From Hyphobacterium indicum (GTDB lineage Bacteria; Pseudomonadota; Alphaproteobacteria; Caulobacterales; Maricaulaceae): DNA of 64,000 bases. Shown here in pieces: positions 17,946 to 27,507 of the stretch; within the stretch, counting starts at the first letter, position 1; each line of letters opens with the position of its first letter. The position numbers and the translations under genes were made by a program. The stretch spans positions 124,001 to 188,000 of the forward strand of contig NZ_QBDX01000004.1 in the NCBI RefSeq assembly GCF_003129605.1, in the 5' to 3' direction. The notes under the pieces are model-generated. The model saw only the letters and a list, made by a program, of their open reading frames with translations, did no database searches and had not been told where the DNA came from.

Positions 17946-18874
17946 TCGAACTTCACCCGTGGATTCAGCGCCGCATAAACCAGATCGGCAAGCAGATTGA
18001 GAAGAATGATCAGCGAAGCGTACAGGATCACCACGCCCATCACGACCGTGTAGTCACGCTGCAGGGCCGCCATAACGAACTGACGGCCGATGCCGGGCAA
18101 CTGGAACACCTGTTCGATCACGATGGACCCCGTGACCAGCGCCGCCGACGCCGGTCCGATATAGCTGACCAGCGGAAGCACGGCCGCCCGCAAGGCATGG
18201 CGGAACAGAACCGCGGGCGCAGACAGGCCCTTGGCACGCGCCGTGCGGATATAGTTCGAGCGCAGCACCTCGATCATGCTGGCGCGCATCAGGCGTGAAA
18301 CGATTGCGATCTGCGGCAGGGCCAGCGTGATCACGGGCAGGACCAGCCGCTCGGGCGTCATTCCATAGCGGGGATCCAGCCCCCCCACCGGCAGCCATCC
18401 CAGCCCGATACCGAATATCAGGGCCAGGATCGGTCCCATGACAAAGGGCGGAATCGTGATTCCGCCCATGGCAAAGCCCATGACGGCAAAATCCGTCAGC
18501 TTGTTCTGTCTTAGGGCTGCAATCGCACCCATCAGCGAGCCCACCATCAGCGCCAGCAATATGGACAGCCCCCCGATGGTCGCGCTGACCGGAAAACCTT
18601 CGGCAATAATGTCGGAAACCGTCTTGTCGCGGAATCGGAGGGATGGACCCAGATCAGCCTGAACCAGATCACCCAGATAGGCGAAATACTGTTCGTGCAG
18701 AGGCCGGTCGAAACCGAAATGCTCGAGAATGTTCTGCCGGACCTCTTCCGGCATCGGGCGCTCGAGATCAAATGGACCGCCCGGAGCCGCGCGCATCATG
18801 AAGAATGCGACGGTAATGATCACCAGTATTGTGGGTATGGCGATCAGAATTCGCCGGGCAATGTATCCGAACAT
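17942..18874 (-). CDS. oppB: Oligopeptide/dipeptide ABC permease, OppB-like
   Basis: The 310-residue permease has six TM helices. The N-terminal FGYIARRILIAIPTILVI, the segment FGFDRPLHEQYFAYLGDLVQ and the EAA-type loop YIRTARAKGLSAPAVLFRHA are all hallmarks of OppB/DppB. It is translationally coupled to oppC. With the lipoprotein at 13812-15467 it would import short peptides; OppD/OppF ATPases must be encoded elsewhere. Confidence 0.92.
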   Translation of the reverse strand: MFGYIARRILIAIPTILVIITVAFFMMRAAPGGPFDLERPMPEEVRQNILEHFGFDRPLHEQYFAYLGDLVQADLGPSLRFRDKTVSDIIAEGFPVSATIGGLSILLALMVGSLMGAIAALRQNKLTDFAVMGFAMGGITIPPFVMGPILALIFGIGLGWLPVGGLDPRYGMTPERLVLPVITLALPQIAIVSRLMRASMIEVLRSNYIRTARAKGLSAPAVLFRHALRAAVLPLVSYIGPASAALVTGSIVIEQVFQLPGIGRQFVMAALQRDYTVVMGVVILYASLIILLNLLADLVYAALNPRVKFE

Positions 18875-18929
18875 TTACGCGCTAACCCTGCTGGTGACTG
18901 GTCGCCGATTCATGCGGCGCACCGGAAAG

Positions 18930-19079
18930 TCAATCAATAGCCCGTCGCAGTGTCAGGCTGCGATCTGCTGCGGTCTCGTCATCCACCGATGCCGAAAAAA
19001 CACTTGGGATAGCCTGTACCGCAGCTAGCATTAACAGGATAAAAACGGCCCTGCGCAAGCGCGCTGACAGAAAATTCAT
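18930..19079 (-). CDS. Possible small exported protein upstream of oppB
   Basis: A 49-codon frame begins MNFLSARLRRAVFILLMLAA and looks like a signal peptide with likely cleavage at about FSAS, leaving only ~20 acidic residues. It is on the same strand as oppB, 55 bp upstream, with a GGGATGGG stretch 8 bp before the ATG. It could be a small secreted peptide or an upstream leader. No family is recognised and the coding call is tentative. Confidence 0.35.
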   Translation of the reverse strand: MNFLSARLRRAVFILLMLAAVQAIPSVFSASVDDETAADRSLTLRRAID

Positions 19080-19200
19080 GGCTTGAACCCATCCCGGCAT
19101 GATACAGCCCCGTTTCAACTCGGGGCTTTCCACGCAAGCCTTGGACCGCTAATCACCTGAATGCGTGCCCGGTCAGGGGCGCTTGTAACAGGACGCGATC

Positions 19201-20127
19201 ATGAACAGCGCCTTCTGGTGGTCAGACTGGGCCTACCGCGACGGAATCGTGTCGATCAAGAGCACGGGGCATCAACTGCCCTTGCGCCGCAAATTCCTTG
19301 CGGTCTGCATGAACTGGCTGGTCTTCTATATCTGCATGGAAGTCTGGCGCCTCGCCGCCTTGCGCCTGCGCGGGCCGCGAATCGCTTTCACGCCGCAGCG
19401 GCCGAGGCCATGGTATTTCATCTGGTCGTGCACCCATGCTGTAGGCGGCCGGATCGTCCGCGATCAGACAAAGGCGGACCTCACCATCTATTTCGAGGAC
19501 ACCACAGCCTCTCCCCCGCCCCCGCTGCCGCAATCCCGGGCGCATATGAATTTCGGGTGCTGCGACGTTTCGAAATCGCATGTTGCCCGCGTTTTCGAAC
19601 AGACCTTCGGATATGGGATTGCCGTCGATCCTTCCATTCATGCCGGCCCTGTCGTCGAGAAGTCGGAAATCAACGGAGCGCATGACGGCCGCGTCCTGCA
19701 GGCTCCGTTCACGCCGAAACCGGACTGCGCCTATCAGCGTCTTGTGGACAACCGCTGCGGGGACAACGAGGTCATGGATTACCGCTGCGTCATCGTTGGC
19801 CGCGACATGCCCTTGCTGTTCATCAAGCGCCGCCAGATCGGCAAACGGTTTACCAATATCAATTCCGATGTCCGCCTCGTCGAACCGGAGGAGGCTTTCA
19901 CGGAAACGGAAACCGCCAGCCTCATCGAATTTGCCGCCCGCATGGGACTGGAATGGGGTGCCATGGATGTCTTGCGCGACCAGATGGATGGCCGCCTCTA
20001 TGTGGTGGATGTCAACAAGACCAATATTGATCCGCCCATTGCCATGCCGCTGAAAGACAAGCTGAAAGCAACCTCCCGGGTCGGCAAGGCATTGAAGGCG
20101 TTTGTCGCGTCCCGCGCTCAGGGATAG
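19201..20127 (+). CDS. Hypothetical protein with ATP-grasp-like C-terminal half
   Basis: This 308-residue protein has no family I can name with certainty. The second half has an ATP-grasp-like order of motifs: [16 protein letters not shown], a hinge-like [22 protein letters not shown], then [20 protein letters not shown] with the Asp...Asp-x-Asn pattern of the metal site. The N-terminal ~90 residues contain a short hydrophobic stretch ([18 protein letters not shown]) and could be membrane associated. ATP-grasp enzymes join a carboxylate to an amine or thiol; the substrate here is unknown. The 3' end overlaps the convergent pdxH by 10 bp. Confidence 0.6.
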   Translation: MNSAFWWSDWAYRDGIVSIKSTGHQLPLRRKFLAVCMNWLVFYICMEVWRLAALRLRGPRIAFTPQRPRPWYFIWSCTHAVGGRIVRDQTKADLTIYFEDTTASPPPPLPQSRAHMNFGCCDVSKSHVARVFEQTFGYGIAVDPSIHAGPVVEKSEINGAHDGRVLQAPFTPKPDCAYQRLVDNRCGDNEVMDYRCVIVGRDMPLLFIKRRQIGKRFTNINSDVRLVEPEEAFTETETASLIEFAARMGLEWGAMDVLRDQMDGRLYVVDVNKTNIDPPIAMPLKDKLKATSRVGKALKAFVASRAQG

Positions 20128-20783
20128 AGGCGCGACCTTGTCCAGCCGGCGTCCCGGCGGTCGAACACCAGCCGGTCATGCAGCCGGAAAGGCCGGTCGC
20201 GCCAGAATTCGAAATGCTGTGGCTTCAGCCGGAAGCCGGACCAGTGCGGCGGTCGGGGCACCGTGCCGAGACCAAATCGAGCTGCCTCTCTTGCCACCGC
20301 TTTTTCCAGCGCGAACCGGCTTTCCAGCGACCGCGACTGTTTCGACGCCCAGGCGCCGATACGGCTGTCCCGGGCGCGGGAGGCAAAATACGCATCCGCT
20401 TCGTCCGGAGTCACCCGCTCCACGGCGCCACGCAGCCGCACCTGGCGGCGCAGGCTTTTCCAGTGAAAGCACAGCGCGGCCTGCGGATTGGCCCCGATCT
20501 GCAAGCCCTTTGCGCTTTCCAGATTCGTGTAGAAGACAAAGCCGTCCGCATCGAAATCCTTGAGCAGGACCATCCGGACATCCGGCAGGCCGGTCTCGTC
20601 CGCCGTGGCCAGCGCCATGGCATTGGGATCATTGGGCTCCTTGCGTTTCGCGTCGGCAAACCAGTCGGCAAACAGGGAAAACGGATCATCGCGGTCGAAA
20701 ATCTCCGCCGCATTCGCCTCGGCGGTCGCCTGATAGTCCTCGGCCGTGGGGGATTGCGGTATATCGCTCGTTTTCCGGCTCAT
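20118..20783 (-). CDS. pdxH: Pyridoxamine 5'-phosphate oxidase
   Basis: The 221-residue FMN enzyme oxidises pyridoxine or pyridoxamine phosphate to PLP, the last step of vitamin B6 synthesis. The conserved blocks are present: [53 protein letters not shown] and the C-terminal [11 protein letters not shown]...RLYP. The ATG at 20783 follows GAGGAGACAGAAA and gives the usual family length. A longer frame to 21134 overlaps the divergent J-domain gene and was rejected. Confidence 0.95.
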   Translation of the reverse strand: MSRKTSDIPQSPTAEDYQATAEANAAEIFDRDDPFSLFADWFADAKRKEPNDPNAMALATADETGLPDVRMVLLKDFDADGFVFYTNLESAKGLQIGANPQAALCFHWKSLRRQVRLRGAVERVTPDEADAYFASRARDSRIGAWASKQSRSLESRFALEKAVAREAARFGLGTVPRPPHWSGFRLKPQHFEFWRDRPFRLHDRLVFDRRDAGWTRSRLYP

Positions 20784-20867
20784 TTTCTGTCTCCTCGCTG
20801 CACAACCATATAGGCGTATCGCGCGCGTCAACCAATCAGGAACCTTCCTCAATCTACCTTGCGCCGC

Positions 20868-21362
20868 ATGTGGGGATCTGATCCGGACATTACGCGCTCC
20901 TTGAAAGTGCTTGGCCTCGCGCCCGATGCCTCCCTCGCGCAGGCCAAAGCTGCCTTCCGCCAGCGCGCCAAGGCGCTGCATCCCGATCATACGCCGGCCA
21001 CACCCGAAACGCTGTCCCGTCTGGCCAACGCGGTCAAAGCCATCCGCCATCTGGAAAAATCGGACGCAACAGAGATCGTCCTGACCCTCACGCCCGCTGA
21101 AGCCCGGACTGGAATTTCCAGAACCGTCAATCATGAGGGGCGCAGCGGTGTGTTCCGGATTATTGCGGGGACAACCGCCGGAACCCGGATTTCCGCCGTT
21201 GGAGACCCGGCCTTCCTGGCCATGATCCGGATCGCCTGCGAAACCGGAAGCGAAAGCGTGACCGGGGAAACCGGCCTCGGCCGCTTCATTGATGACTTCG
21301 TCAACCGTTCACCGGCGGCACGGATGGCAGGCTGGCTGCGAAAGGCCCGGTCTGCAGCGTGA
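20868..21362 (+). CDS. Small J-domain protein
   Basis: The 164-residue protein carries an N-terminal J domain (about residues 8-60) with the essential HPD in ALHPDHT. J domains stimulate the ATPase of DnaK-type chaperones. There is no Gly/Phe or zinc-finger region, so this is not DnaJ itself. The C-terminal ~90 residues ([17 protein letters not shown]...) resemble one substrate-binding beta domain of DnaJ/CbpA. The ATG at 20868 was preferred over a TTG nine bases earlier. aroC follows 50 bp downstream. Confidence 0.8.
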   Translation: MWGSDPDITRSLKVLGLAPDASLAQAKAAFRQRAKALHPDHTPATPETLSRLANAVKAIRHLEKSDATEIVLTLTPAEARTGISRTVNHEGRSGVFRIIAGTTAGTRISAVGDPAFLAMIRIACETGSESVTGETGLGRFIDDFVNRSPAARMAGWLRKARSAA

Positions 21363-21412
21363 CGCTGGCCATCCGCTGATCTAGTTTGCTGCCGGAAAGA
21401 ACGGGCCATCCC

Positions 21413-22501
21413 ATGTCGAACAATACTTTCGGACGATTATTCCGCGTCACCACCTGGGGCGAAAGCCATGGACCGGCCCTGGGTGCGGTTATTGATGGCT
21501 GCCCGCCCGGCCTGCCCCTGGATGAAAGCCTGATCCAGCCCTGGCTGGACAAGCGCCGGCCGGGAACCGGACGGCATGTCTCTCCGCGGCAGGAGGCAGA
21601 CGCGGTGCGCATCCTCTCCGGCACATTCGCGGATGACCGCACCGATGGCCCCGTCACCACGGGTGCGCCCATCTCCCTGATCATCGAAAACACCGATGCC
21701 CGCTCGAAGGACTATACCGATATCCGCGACAAATGGCGGCCGGGCCATGCCGATTATACCTATGATGCCAAGTACGGCGTTCGTGATTATCGCGGTGGCG
21801 GCCGGTCCTCGGCCCGCGAGACCGCCGCGCGCGTCGCGGCAGGCGCCATCGCCCGGCAGGTGCTCGGCCCGCAAATCCGGATTCGCGCCGCCTTGATCCA
21901 GCTCGGGGATATTCCGGCCGACAAAACCGCCTGGGATTGGGAGGCGACCGGCAGCAATCCCTTCTTTTCGCCGGACGCCGGCATTGTCGAGGCATGGGCC
22001 AGCCGCCTCGATCAGCTCCGCAGCGAAGGCTCGTCGACCGGCGCGATCGTTGAACTCCATGTTTCGGGCCTCCCGGCGGGCTGGGGCGAACCGGTCTATG
22101 GCAAGCTGGATGCGGAACTGGCGGCCGCCATGATGTCCATTCCGGCTGCAAAAGGCGTGGAAATCGGTGCCGGCTTTGCGGCGGCGGCCATGCGCGGCGA
22201 AGACGCGGCCGATGAAATGGTGGCCGGCAGGGACGGTGCCGAATTTCTGTCCAATCACAATGGCGGTGTGCTCGGCGGCATTTCAACCGGTCAGGACATT
22301 GTCATGCGGATCGCCATCAAGCCGACCTCCTCGATCAGGACCGAACGGCGGACGCTGGACCGGGACTTCAACGAGACAAGCATTTCCACAAAAGGCCGCC
22401 ATGACCCCTGTGTCGGTATCCGGGCGGTCCCGGTCGCCGAGGCCATGGCCGCAATCATTCTGGCCGATCAGAAGCTCAGGCATCGTGGGCAGGTGGGGTG
22501 A
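21413..22501 (+). CDS. aroC: Chorismate synthase
   Basis: This 362-residue enzyme converts EPSP to chorismate, using reduced FMN, at the end of the shikimate pathway. The three family signatures are clear: [14 protein letters not shown] near the N-terminus, [15 protein letters not shown] in the middle and [17 protein letters not shown] near the C-terminus. The length matches E. coli AroC (361). The start at 21413 is supported by the conserved MSNNTFG beginning. Confidence 0.97.
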   Translation: MSNNTFGRLFRVTTWGESHGPALGAVIDGCPPGLPLDESLIQPWLDKRRPGTGRHVSPRQEADAVRILSGTFADDRTDGPVTTGAPISLIIENTDARSKDYTDIRDKWRPGHADYTYDAKYGVRDYRGGGRSSARETAARVAAGAIARQVLGPQIRIRAALIQLGDIPADKTAWDWEATGSNPFFSPDAGIVEAWASRLDQLRSEGSSTGAIVELHVSGLPAGWGEPVYGKLDAELAAAMMSIPAAKGVEIGAGFAAAAMRGEDAADEMVAGRDGAEFLSNHNGGVLGGISTGQDIVMRIAIKPTSSIRTERRTLDRDFNETSISTKGRHDPCVGIRAVPVAEAMAAIILADQKLRHRGQVG

Positions 22502-22606
22502 CCCGGCCAACCTGAACCAGACGTTCATGTTAGCGTCATGACGGATTCGTTAACCTTGTGGCAATGGGTCGCCCCTGTGCGGCTTATCCGAAAGGAGAAG
22601 CAATCC

Positions 22607-23938
22607 ATGCTCACAATCAGACTGACTTCGCTGACGGCTGCAACGGCTCTGGCCCTTGCGATGGCGGCGTCCATTGAGGCTCCGGCCGCGGACGCTTTTG
22701 TACAACAGACCGACGCACCGCTCCTGGGCGCGTCCCTCAACGCTTCGCAGGAAATCACGATCGCCCAGAATGACGGGCGGCGGGGTGGCCGGGGTGACGG
22801 CGCCCGCGGTGGACGCGGCGGCGGCGATGGTGCCCGTGGCGGGCGCGGCGGCAGAGGCGAAGGGGCCCGGGGTGGCCGTGGCGGTTCAGACGGCGCCGCC
22901 CGTGGCGGTCGCGGACCGCGCGCTGGCGGAGCAGTATTGCCCAACGAATCCGGCGGCATGCGAACCGCCACCCCGCCGGGTAGAGGCGATCGCGGCGGCA
23001 GGGGCGCTGGCGGTGGCCGGGGCGGAAATGATGACGGATTTCGCGGGGGCCGCGGCGGCCGGGGTGATGGCTATCGCGGCGGCCGGGGTGGACGCGGCGA
23101 TGGTTATCGCGGCAGTGGAGGCGGCCGGGATACCGGCTATCGCGGAGGACGCGGCGGCCGTAATGATGGCTATCGAGGTGGCCGTGGAAGCCGGACCGAT
23201 GTCTATCGCGGAACACGCGGCGGGCGCGGTGACGCCTATCGGGACGGCTGGCGCGATGGCCGGACCGGGACCCGCTCGGGTATTCGGGATCAACGCTATG
23301 GCCGGGGCGATGCCTATCGCCGCGGGATACACGACGGACGTGGTGCACGGATCAACCGGCATGGCGGCTATCGCGGCGGTCACACCTTCCGCGATTCCCG
23401 TGGCTCCTACCGCCGTGGTTATGTGAATGGCCGGATCGATGCCCGGCGCTATTACAGCAGCTATCATCGTCCGGCGCGGGCCAGCTGGCGCTATCATGCC
23501 CGCTATTATGATGCCGGCCACAACCGCTACACCTACAATTATTATGATCGCGGTTGCCGCGCGAATGGCGACCAGGTTCTGGCCGGTGCCATTCTGGGCG
23601 CGCTGTTCGGCGCTGCTGTCGCGGATGATGGTGCAGCCGGTGCGGTGATCGGCGGCTTCTTCGGGGCAGGCGTTGGCTCGGCGCTGAATTCCTGCGACCG
23701 GGGTCAGCTGCACTATGCGGTTGGCTACGCCTTCACCCACAACAGCCCGTATTACTGGCACAATCCGTATTCCGGCGTCCGCGGCGTGGTTTATGCGCGC
23801 GACTACTACACGGTCGGCAATCGCCGCTGCCGCTGGGGTGATGCGGAGATCTACATGCCGGATGGCAGCTTCGTCATCGACGAAGTCCGCATGTGCCAGG
23901 ATGCCTATGGCCGCTGGCAAGTCGCCAGCTACCAGTAA
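22607..23938 (+). CDS. Exported Arg/Gly-rich repeat protein with glycine zipper
   Basis: The 443-residue protein has a signal peptide (about residues 1-30). A ~180-residue low-complexity region follows, made of repeats such as GGRGGRGDGYR and DGARGGRGG, then a Tyr/Arg/His-rich stretch. A glycine-zipper segment VLAGAILGALFGAAVADD is followed by VIGGFFGAGVGSAL, and the C-terminal domain contains CRWGDAEIYMPDG and VRMCQDAYG. The zipper and C-terminal domain recur in the next gene. RGG repeats commonly bind RNA or polyanions, so in the envelope this might act on surface polysaccharide or eDNA; that is speculation. AAAGGAG precedes the ATG and a terminator follows. Confidence 0.75.
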   Translation: MLTIRLTSLTAATALALAMAASIEAPAADAFVQQTDAPLLGASLNASQEITIAQNDGRRGGRGDGARGGRGGGDGARGGRGGRGEGARGGRGGSDGAARGGRGPRAGGAVLPNESGGMRTATPPGRGDRGGRGAGGGRGGNDDGFRGGRGGRGDGYRGGRGGRGDGYRGSGGGRDTGYRGGRGGRNDGYRGGRGSRTDVYRGTRGGRGDAYRDGWRDGRTGTRSGIRDQRYGRGDAYRRGIHDGRGARINRHGGYRGGHTFRDSRGSYRRGYVNGRIDARRYYSSYHRPARASWRYHARYYDAGHNRYTYNYYDRGCRANGDQVLAGAILGALFGAAVADDGAAGAVIGGFFGAGVGSALNSCDRGQLHYAVGYAFTHNSPYYWHNPYSGVRGVVYARDYYTVGNRRCRWGDAEIYMPDGSFVIDEVRMCQDAYGRWQVASYQ

Positions 23939-23958
23939 GTCACACAAATTGTGCAAGA

Positions 23959-23988
23959 AACCGGTTCCTGAACAGGAGCCGGTTTTTT
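23959..23988 (+). terminator. Intrinsic terminator
   Basis: AACCGGTTCCTG pairs with CAGGAGCCGGTT (one G-T wobble) and is followed by six Ts. It lies 20 bp after the stop of the RG-rich gene. Confidence 0.88.
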
Positions 23989-24069
23989 GTTCATGTCAGG
24001 CTCATCACGATTGGCATAGGTTTTGATCAGGACGCCGGACGAACTGGCGTCAGGAACGGAGGTTCTAAC

Positions 24070-24819
24070 ATGACTGGTTTTCGTACATTGCTCGTTTCCG
24101 CCGCTTCAGTGATGGCGCTCATCCCGGCGGCTGAGGCCCAGACCCGCAATCAGTCCTACCATGAGTGCGAATCCAATCGTCAGGGCCGGCAGGTCGCCGG
24201 CGCCGTGGTCGGTGCCATTCTCGGCGGCGTTCTTGGCGCCGAGATCGAGGACGAATTTGATGACCGCGACAGCTATCGCGGCCGCGGCTACCGGGGCCAT
24301 CGTGGCTATGGCCGGCATCGCGGCTATGGCCGCTATCGCCAGAATGAGCGGCACAGCAATGACCTCGCCGTTGTTGCCGGTGCCGGCGTCGGTGCCCTTG
24401 TTGGCGCGGGCGTTGCAGGCGGACAGCCTTGCGCGCCGGGATATGATAACCGCCAGACCGGCTATTATGGCAATAATGGCGGCTATCAGGATCCGTATTA
24501 CGACAATCGCTACAATAATTCCGGCTATAACAATTCCGGTTATGCCGATGATGGCTATTACCAGGACGGCTACTATCAGGATGGCTATGCCAATGACGGA
24601 TATGCCGCCGACCCCTATTATGGCAGCACGACCCAGTACGGGAATGAAGGTCTGGCCGGCGCACCGGTCACTTCAGGCCGCGTTTACCAGGCCGGAGTGC
24701 CCCAGAATGGCAATTGCCGCTGGATGACAACGCGCAGCCAGAACCAGTATGGCACCATCACGGCTAATGACGTCTATATGTGCCAGGGCGTGGACGGCAT
24801 CTGGCGTCCGGCGCAATAG
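24070..24819 (+). CDS. Exported glycine-zipper protein with Tyr/Asn/Gly-rich repeats
   Basis: The 249-residue protein has a signal peptide (ending EAQT, about residue 24). Two glycine-zipper segments are seen (VAGAVVGAILGGVLGAE and VVAGAGVGALVGAGVAGG), with an Arg/Gly/Tyr stretch (GYRGHRGYGRHRGYG) between them. A Tyr-rich repeat region (YNNSGYNNSGY, DGYYQDGYYQDGY) follows. The C-terminal block has CRWMTTRSQ...VYMCQGVDGIWRP, matching that of the preceding RG-rich protein. Glycine zippers of this kind occur in small envelope-associated proteins. GGAGG lies 8 bp before the ATG. It is converging with tlyA. Confidence 0.75.
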   Translation: MTGFRTLLVSAASVMALIPAAEAQTRNQSYHECESNRQGRQVAGAVVGAILGGVLGAEIEDEFDDRDSYRGRGYRGHRGYGRHRGYGRYRQNERHSNDLAVVAGAGVGALVGAGVAGGQPCAPGYDNRQTGYYGNNGGYQDPYYDNRYNNSGYNNSGYADDGYYQDGYYQDGYANDGYAADPYYGSTTQYGNEGLAGAPVTSGRVYQAGVPQNGNCRWMTTRSQNQYGTITANDVYMCQGVDGIWRPAQ

Positions 24820-24831
24820 AGCGCTCTGACC

Positions 24832-25566
24832 TTACCCCTTGCGGGCGTGGACGAGGAATTCACGGTTTCCGTCCCCGCCCGTCACAGGACTGTCTGTCAC
24901 ACCGCGGATTTCGAATCCCTCCCGGCCATTCAGCCATATCCGGAACCGTTCCAGCGCCGCCCGCAGGGCGGCGTTGTCCTTGACAAGGCCACCCTTGCCG
25001 ACATGGCTCCGGCCAACTTCGAATTGCGGCTTGAACAGGGCGATCAGATCGCATTGCCCGGCCGCCAGCGATAATGGCCGCTCGATCACTTTGGCGAGCC
25101 CGATGAAGCTGGCATCACAGGTGATGATGTCCGGCGCACATGGCAGGTCGGCCAGCACCAGGTCGCGGGCATCTTGTCGCTCCAGCGACGTCACCCGCGA
25201 ATCCGATTTCAATGCCGGGTGAAGCTGGCCGGTCCCGACATCAACGCCGGTAACATGACGCGCACCCGCCTCAAGCAGGACCTCAATGAAACCGCCGGTC
25301 GAAGCGCCAATATCAAGGCAGGTCTTTCCCGCCACATCCACATCGAAAACATCCAGCGCGCCCTTCAGCTTCAGGGCCGCGCGGCTGACATAAGGGTGGA
25401 GGTCTTCGGCCTCGACACAGGCCCCTTCGGAAACCGGAAAGGATGCTTTCAGGACTGTCTTGCCATCAACCCGGACCTTGCCGCCCTCAATGGCGGCGCG
25501 GGCCCGCGCCCGGCTTTCGAATTGACCGCTTTCGGCCAGATAGACGTCCAGACGGGCCTTGCTCAC
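24832..25566 (-). CDS. tlyA: TlyA family rRNA (cytidine-2'-O)-methyltransferase
   Basis: This 244-residue protein has an N-terminal S4 RNA-binding domain (residues ~3-60), the linker SRAALKL (61-67) and an FtsJ-type SAM domain with DIGASTGGF (85-93). TlyA enzymes 2'-O-methylate cytidines of 16S and 23S rRNA. The gene follows dxs by 4 bp, an arrangement seen in many proteobacteria, and is the last gene of an xseB-ispA-dxs-tlyA operon. Confidence 0.92.
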   Translation of the reverse strand: MSKARLDVYLAESGQFESRARARAAIEGGKVRVDGKTVLKASFPVSEGACVEAEDLHPYVSRAALKLKGALDVFDVDVAGKTCLDIGASTGGFIEVLLEAGARHVTGVDVGTGQLHPALKSDSRVTSLERQDARDLVLADLPCAPDIITCDASFIGLAKVIERPLSLAAGQCDLIALFKPQFEVGRSHVGKGGLVKDNAALRAALERFRIWLNGREGFEIRGVTDSPVTGGDGNREFLVHARKG

Positions 25567-25570
25567 CGGC

Positions 25571-27487
25571 TTACTGGGCAGCGCCGATCACCGCGGCGGC
25601 TTCCTCATCACGGCCCAGCGCGTCGAGCACACAGCTGACGATATGCGGCGCCGTCAGCCCCGCCGCCGCATACATGGCCTCTGGCGTGTCCTGGTCCTGG
25701 AAGATATCCGGCAGCGTCATCGTGCGGATCTTGAGACCGGCATCCAGCGCTCCGCGTTCGGCCAGCATGTGCAGGACAAACGCCCCGAAGCCGCCGCGCG
25801 CGCCTTCCTCGATCGTGATCAGAACTTCATGCTCGCGGGCCAGGCGCAGGATCAACGCCTCGTCCAGCGGCTTGGCGAACCGGGCATCGGCGACGGTGGC
25901 AGACAAGCCCCGCGCGGCGAGATCATCTGCGGCTTTCAGCGATTCCTGCAGACGCCCGCCGAGCGAGAGAATGGCGATGCGGCTGCCTTCCCGGACAATC
26001 CGGCCCTTGCCGATTTCCAGCGGTTCCGGCAATTCGGGAATATCAATGCCGATGCCCGCGCCCCGCGGATAACGGAATCCGCTCGGTCCGTCATCAATGG
26101 CAACCGATGTCGCGACCATGCGCGCCAGCTCGGCCTCATCGGAAGCCGCCATCAGCACAAAGCCCGGCAGCGCGCCCAGATACCCGATATCGAATGCCCC
26201 GGCATGAGTGGCCCCGTCGGCTCCGACCAGGCCCGCGCGGTCAATGGCAAAGCGGACCGGCAGCTTCTGGATGGCGATATCGTGGACGACCTGGTCATAG
26301 CCGCGCTGAAGGAAGGTCGAATAGATTGCGGCAAAGGGTTTCATGCCGGCTGCCGCCAGCCCGCCGGCAAACGTCACCGCATGCTGTTCGGCAATGCCGA
26401 CATCGAATGTCCGGTCCGGAAAGGCTTCGCCGAACAGGTCCAGCCCGGTTCCGCCAGGCATGGCAGCGGTAATGGCGCAGATCCGGTCATCGCGCTCCGC
26501 CTCGCGGATCAGCGACCGGGCGAACACTTTCGTATATCCGGGCGGCCCGCCGCTGGATTTCTTCTGCTCACCGGTGACGACATTGAATTTGGCCACGCCG
26601 TGATACTTGTCATCGGAGGCCTCGGCAGGCGCATAGCCCTTGCCTTTCTGGGTGACCACATGGACCAGCACCGGTCCGCGGTCGAAGCTCTTCACATTCT
26701 TCAGGACCTGGGTCAGCGCGTCGAGGTCATGCCCGTCGATCGGGCCGACATAGTAAAAGCCCATCTCCTCGAACAGCGTTCCGCCGACGGCCATGCCATG
26801 GGCATATTCCTCGGCCTTGCGGATCGTCTTCTCGAGGCCGACCGCCTTGGCGACCGCCTTGCCCACCTTGCGGAAGGACCGGTAGCCGCGCGACGAGACC
26901 AGATTGGCAAAATAATGGCTCATCGCCCCGACCGGCGGCGCGATGGACATGTCATTGTCATTGAGGATGACCACCATACGCTTGGCCATGGCCCCGGCAT
27001 TGTTCATGGCCTCATAGGCCATGCCCGCCGACATCGCCCCGTCACCGATCACGGCAATGACATTGGTGTCTTCAGCCTTCAGATCACGCGCGACCGCAAA
27101 GCCCAGCGCCGCGGAAATCGAGGTCGAGGCATGCGCCGCGCCGAACGGGTCGTATTCGCTTTCCGAGCGCTTGGTGAATCCGGACAGCCCGCCGCCCTGC
27201 CGCAGGGTGCGGATGCGGTCCCGGCGGCCAGTGAGGATTTTGTGCGGATAGCATTGATGGCCGACATCCCAGATCAGGATATCGTCCGGCGTATCGAAAA
27301 CATGATGCAGGGCGACGGTAAGTTCCACCACCCCCAGACCGGCCCCCAGATGCCCGCCCGTTGTGGAAACGGCATCAATGGTCTCCTTCCGCAACTCGTC
27401 TGCCAGCGATCTGAGGCTGGCAATATCCATATCCTTCATGTCGGCAGGTGAGGATACGAGATCGAGGGTCGGAGTGTCAGAGGCCAT
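25571..27487 (-). CDS. dxs: 1-deoxy-D-xylulose-5-phosphate synthase
   Basis: The 638-residue thiamine-diphosphate enzyme condenses pyruvate and glyceraldehyde 3-phosphate, the entry step of the MEP isoprenoid pathway. GGHLGAG (44-50, His46) and the TPP motif starting GDGAMSAG (148) are in place. The transketolase central domain ([20 protein letters not shown]) and C-terminal domain are complete. It lies 20 bp downstream of ispA, so DXP synthesis and prenyl chain elongation are co-expressed. Confidence 0.97.
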   Translation of the reverse strand: MASDTPTLDLVSSPADMKDMDIASLRSLADELRKETIDAVSTTGGHLGAGLGVVELTVALHHVFDTPDDILIWDVGHQCYPHKILTGRRDRIRTLRQGGGLSGFTKRSESEYDPFGAAHASTSISAALGFAVARDLKAEDTNVIAVIGDGAMSAGMAYEAMNNAGAMAKRMVVILNDNDMSIAPPVGAMSHYFANLVSSRGYRSFRKVGKAVAKAVGLEKTIRKAEEYAHGMAVGGTLFEEMGFYYVGPIDGHDLDALTQVLKNVKSFDRGPVLVHVVTQKGKGYAPAEASDDKYHGVAKFNVVTGEQKKSSGGPPGYTKVFARSLIREAERDDRICAITAAMPGGTGLDLFGEAFPDRTFDVGIAEQHAVTFAGGLAAAGMKPFAAIYSTFLQRGYDQVVHDIAIQKLPVRFAIDRAGLVGADGATHAGAFDIGYLGALPGFVLMAASDEAELARMVATSVAIDDGPSGFRYPRGAGIGIDIPELPEPLEIGKGRIVREGSRIAILSLGGRLQESLKAADDLAARGLSATVADARFAKPLDEALILRLAREHEVLITIEEGARGGFGAFVLHMLAERGALDAGLKIRTMTLPDIFQDQDTPEAMYAAAGLTAPHIVSCVLDALGRDEEAAAVIGAAQ

Positions 27488-27507
27488 AAGCTTTCGCTTT
27501 CAGTTAA

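Noticed and set aside
19106-19127. AGCCCCG/CGGGGCT hairpin between divergent genes as a terminator
   Set aside because: It lies between two divergent starts, where no terminator is expected, and has only a short TT tail. It could be a leader structure but nothing supports a specific role.
20784-21134. N-terminal extension of pdxH to 21134
   Set aside because: The extension is not PdxH-like, overlaps the opposite-strand J-domain gene, and the ATG at 20783 has a strong RBS and normal family length.
22780-23260. GC-rich repetitive DNA that could suggest a tandem-repeat array or CRISPR
   Set aside because: The repeats are irregular in length, have no unique spacers and encode Arg/Gly-rich protein in one continuous frame with a signal peptide and RBS.
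25559-27451. Open frame of 630 codons on the plus strand opposite dxs
   Set aside because: It is antisense to dxs, which carries all its family motifs. The frame has no RBS or recognisable domain.
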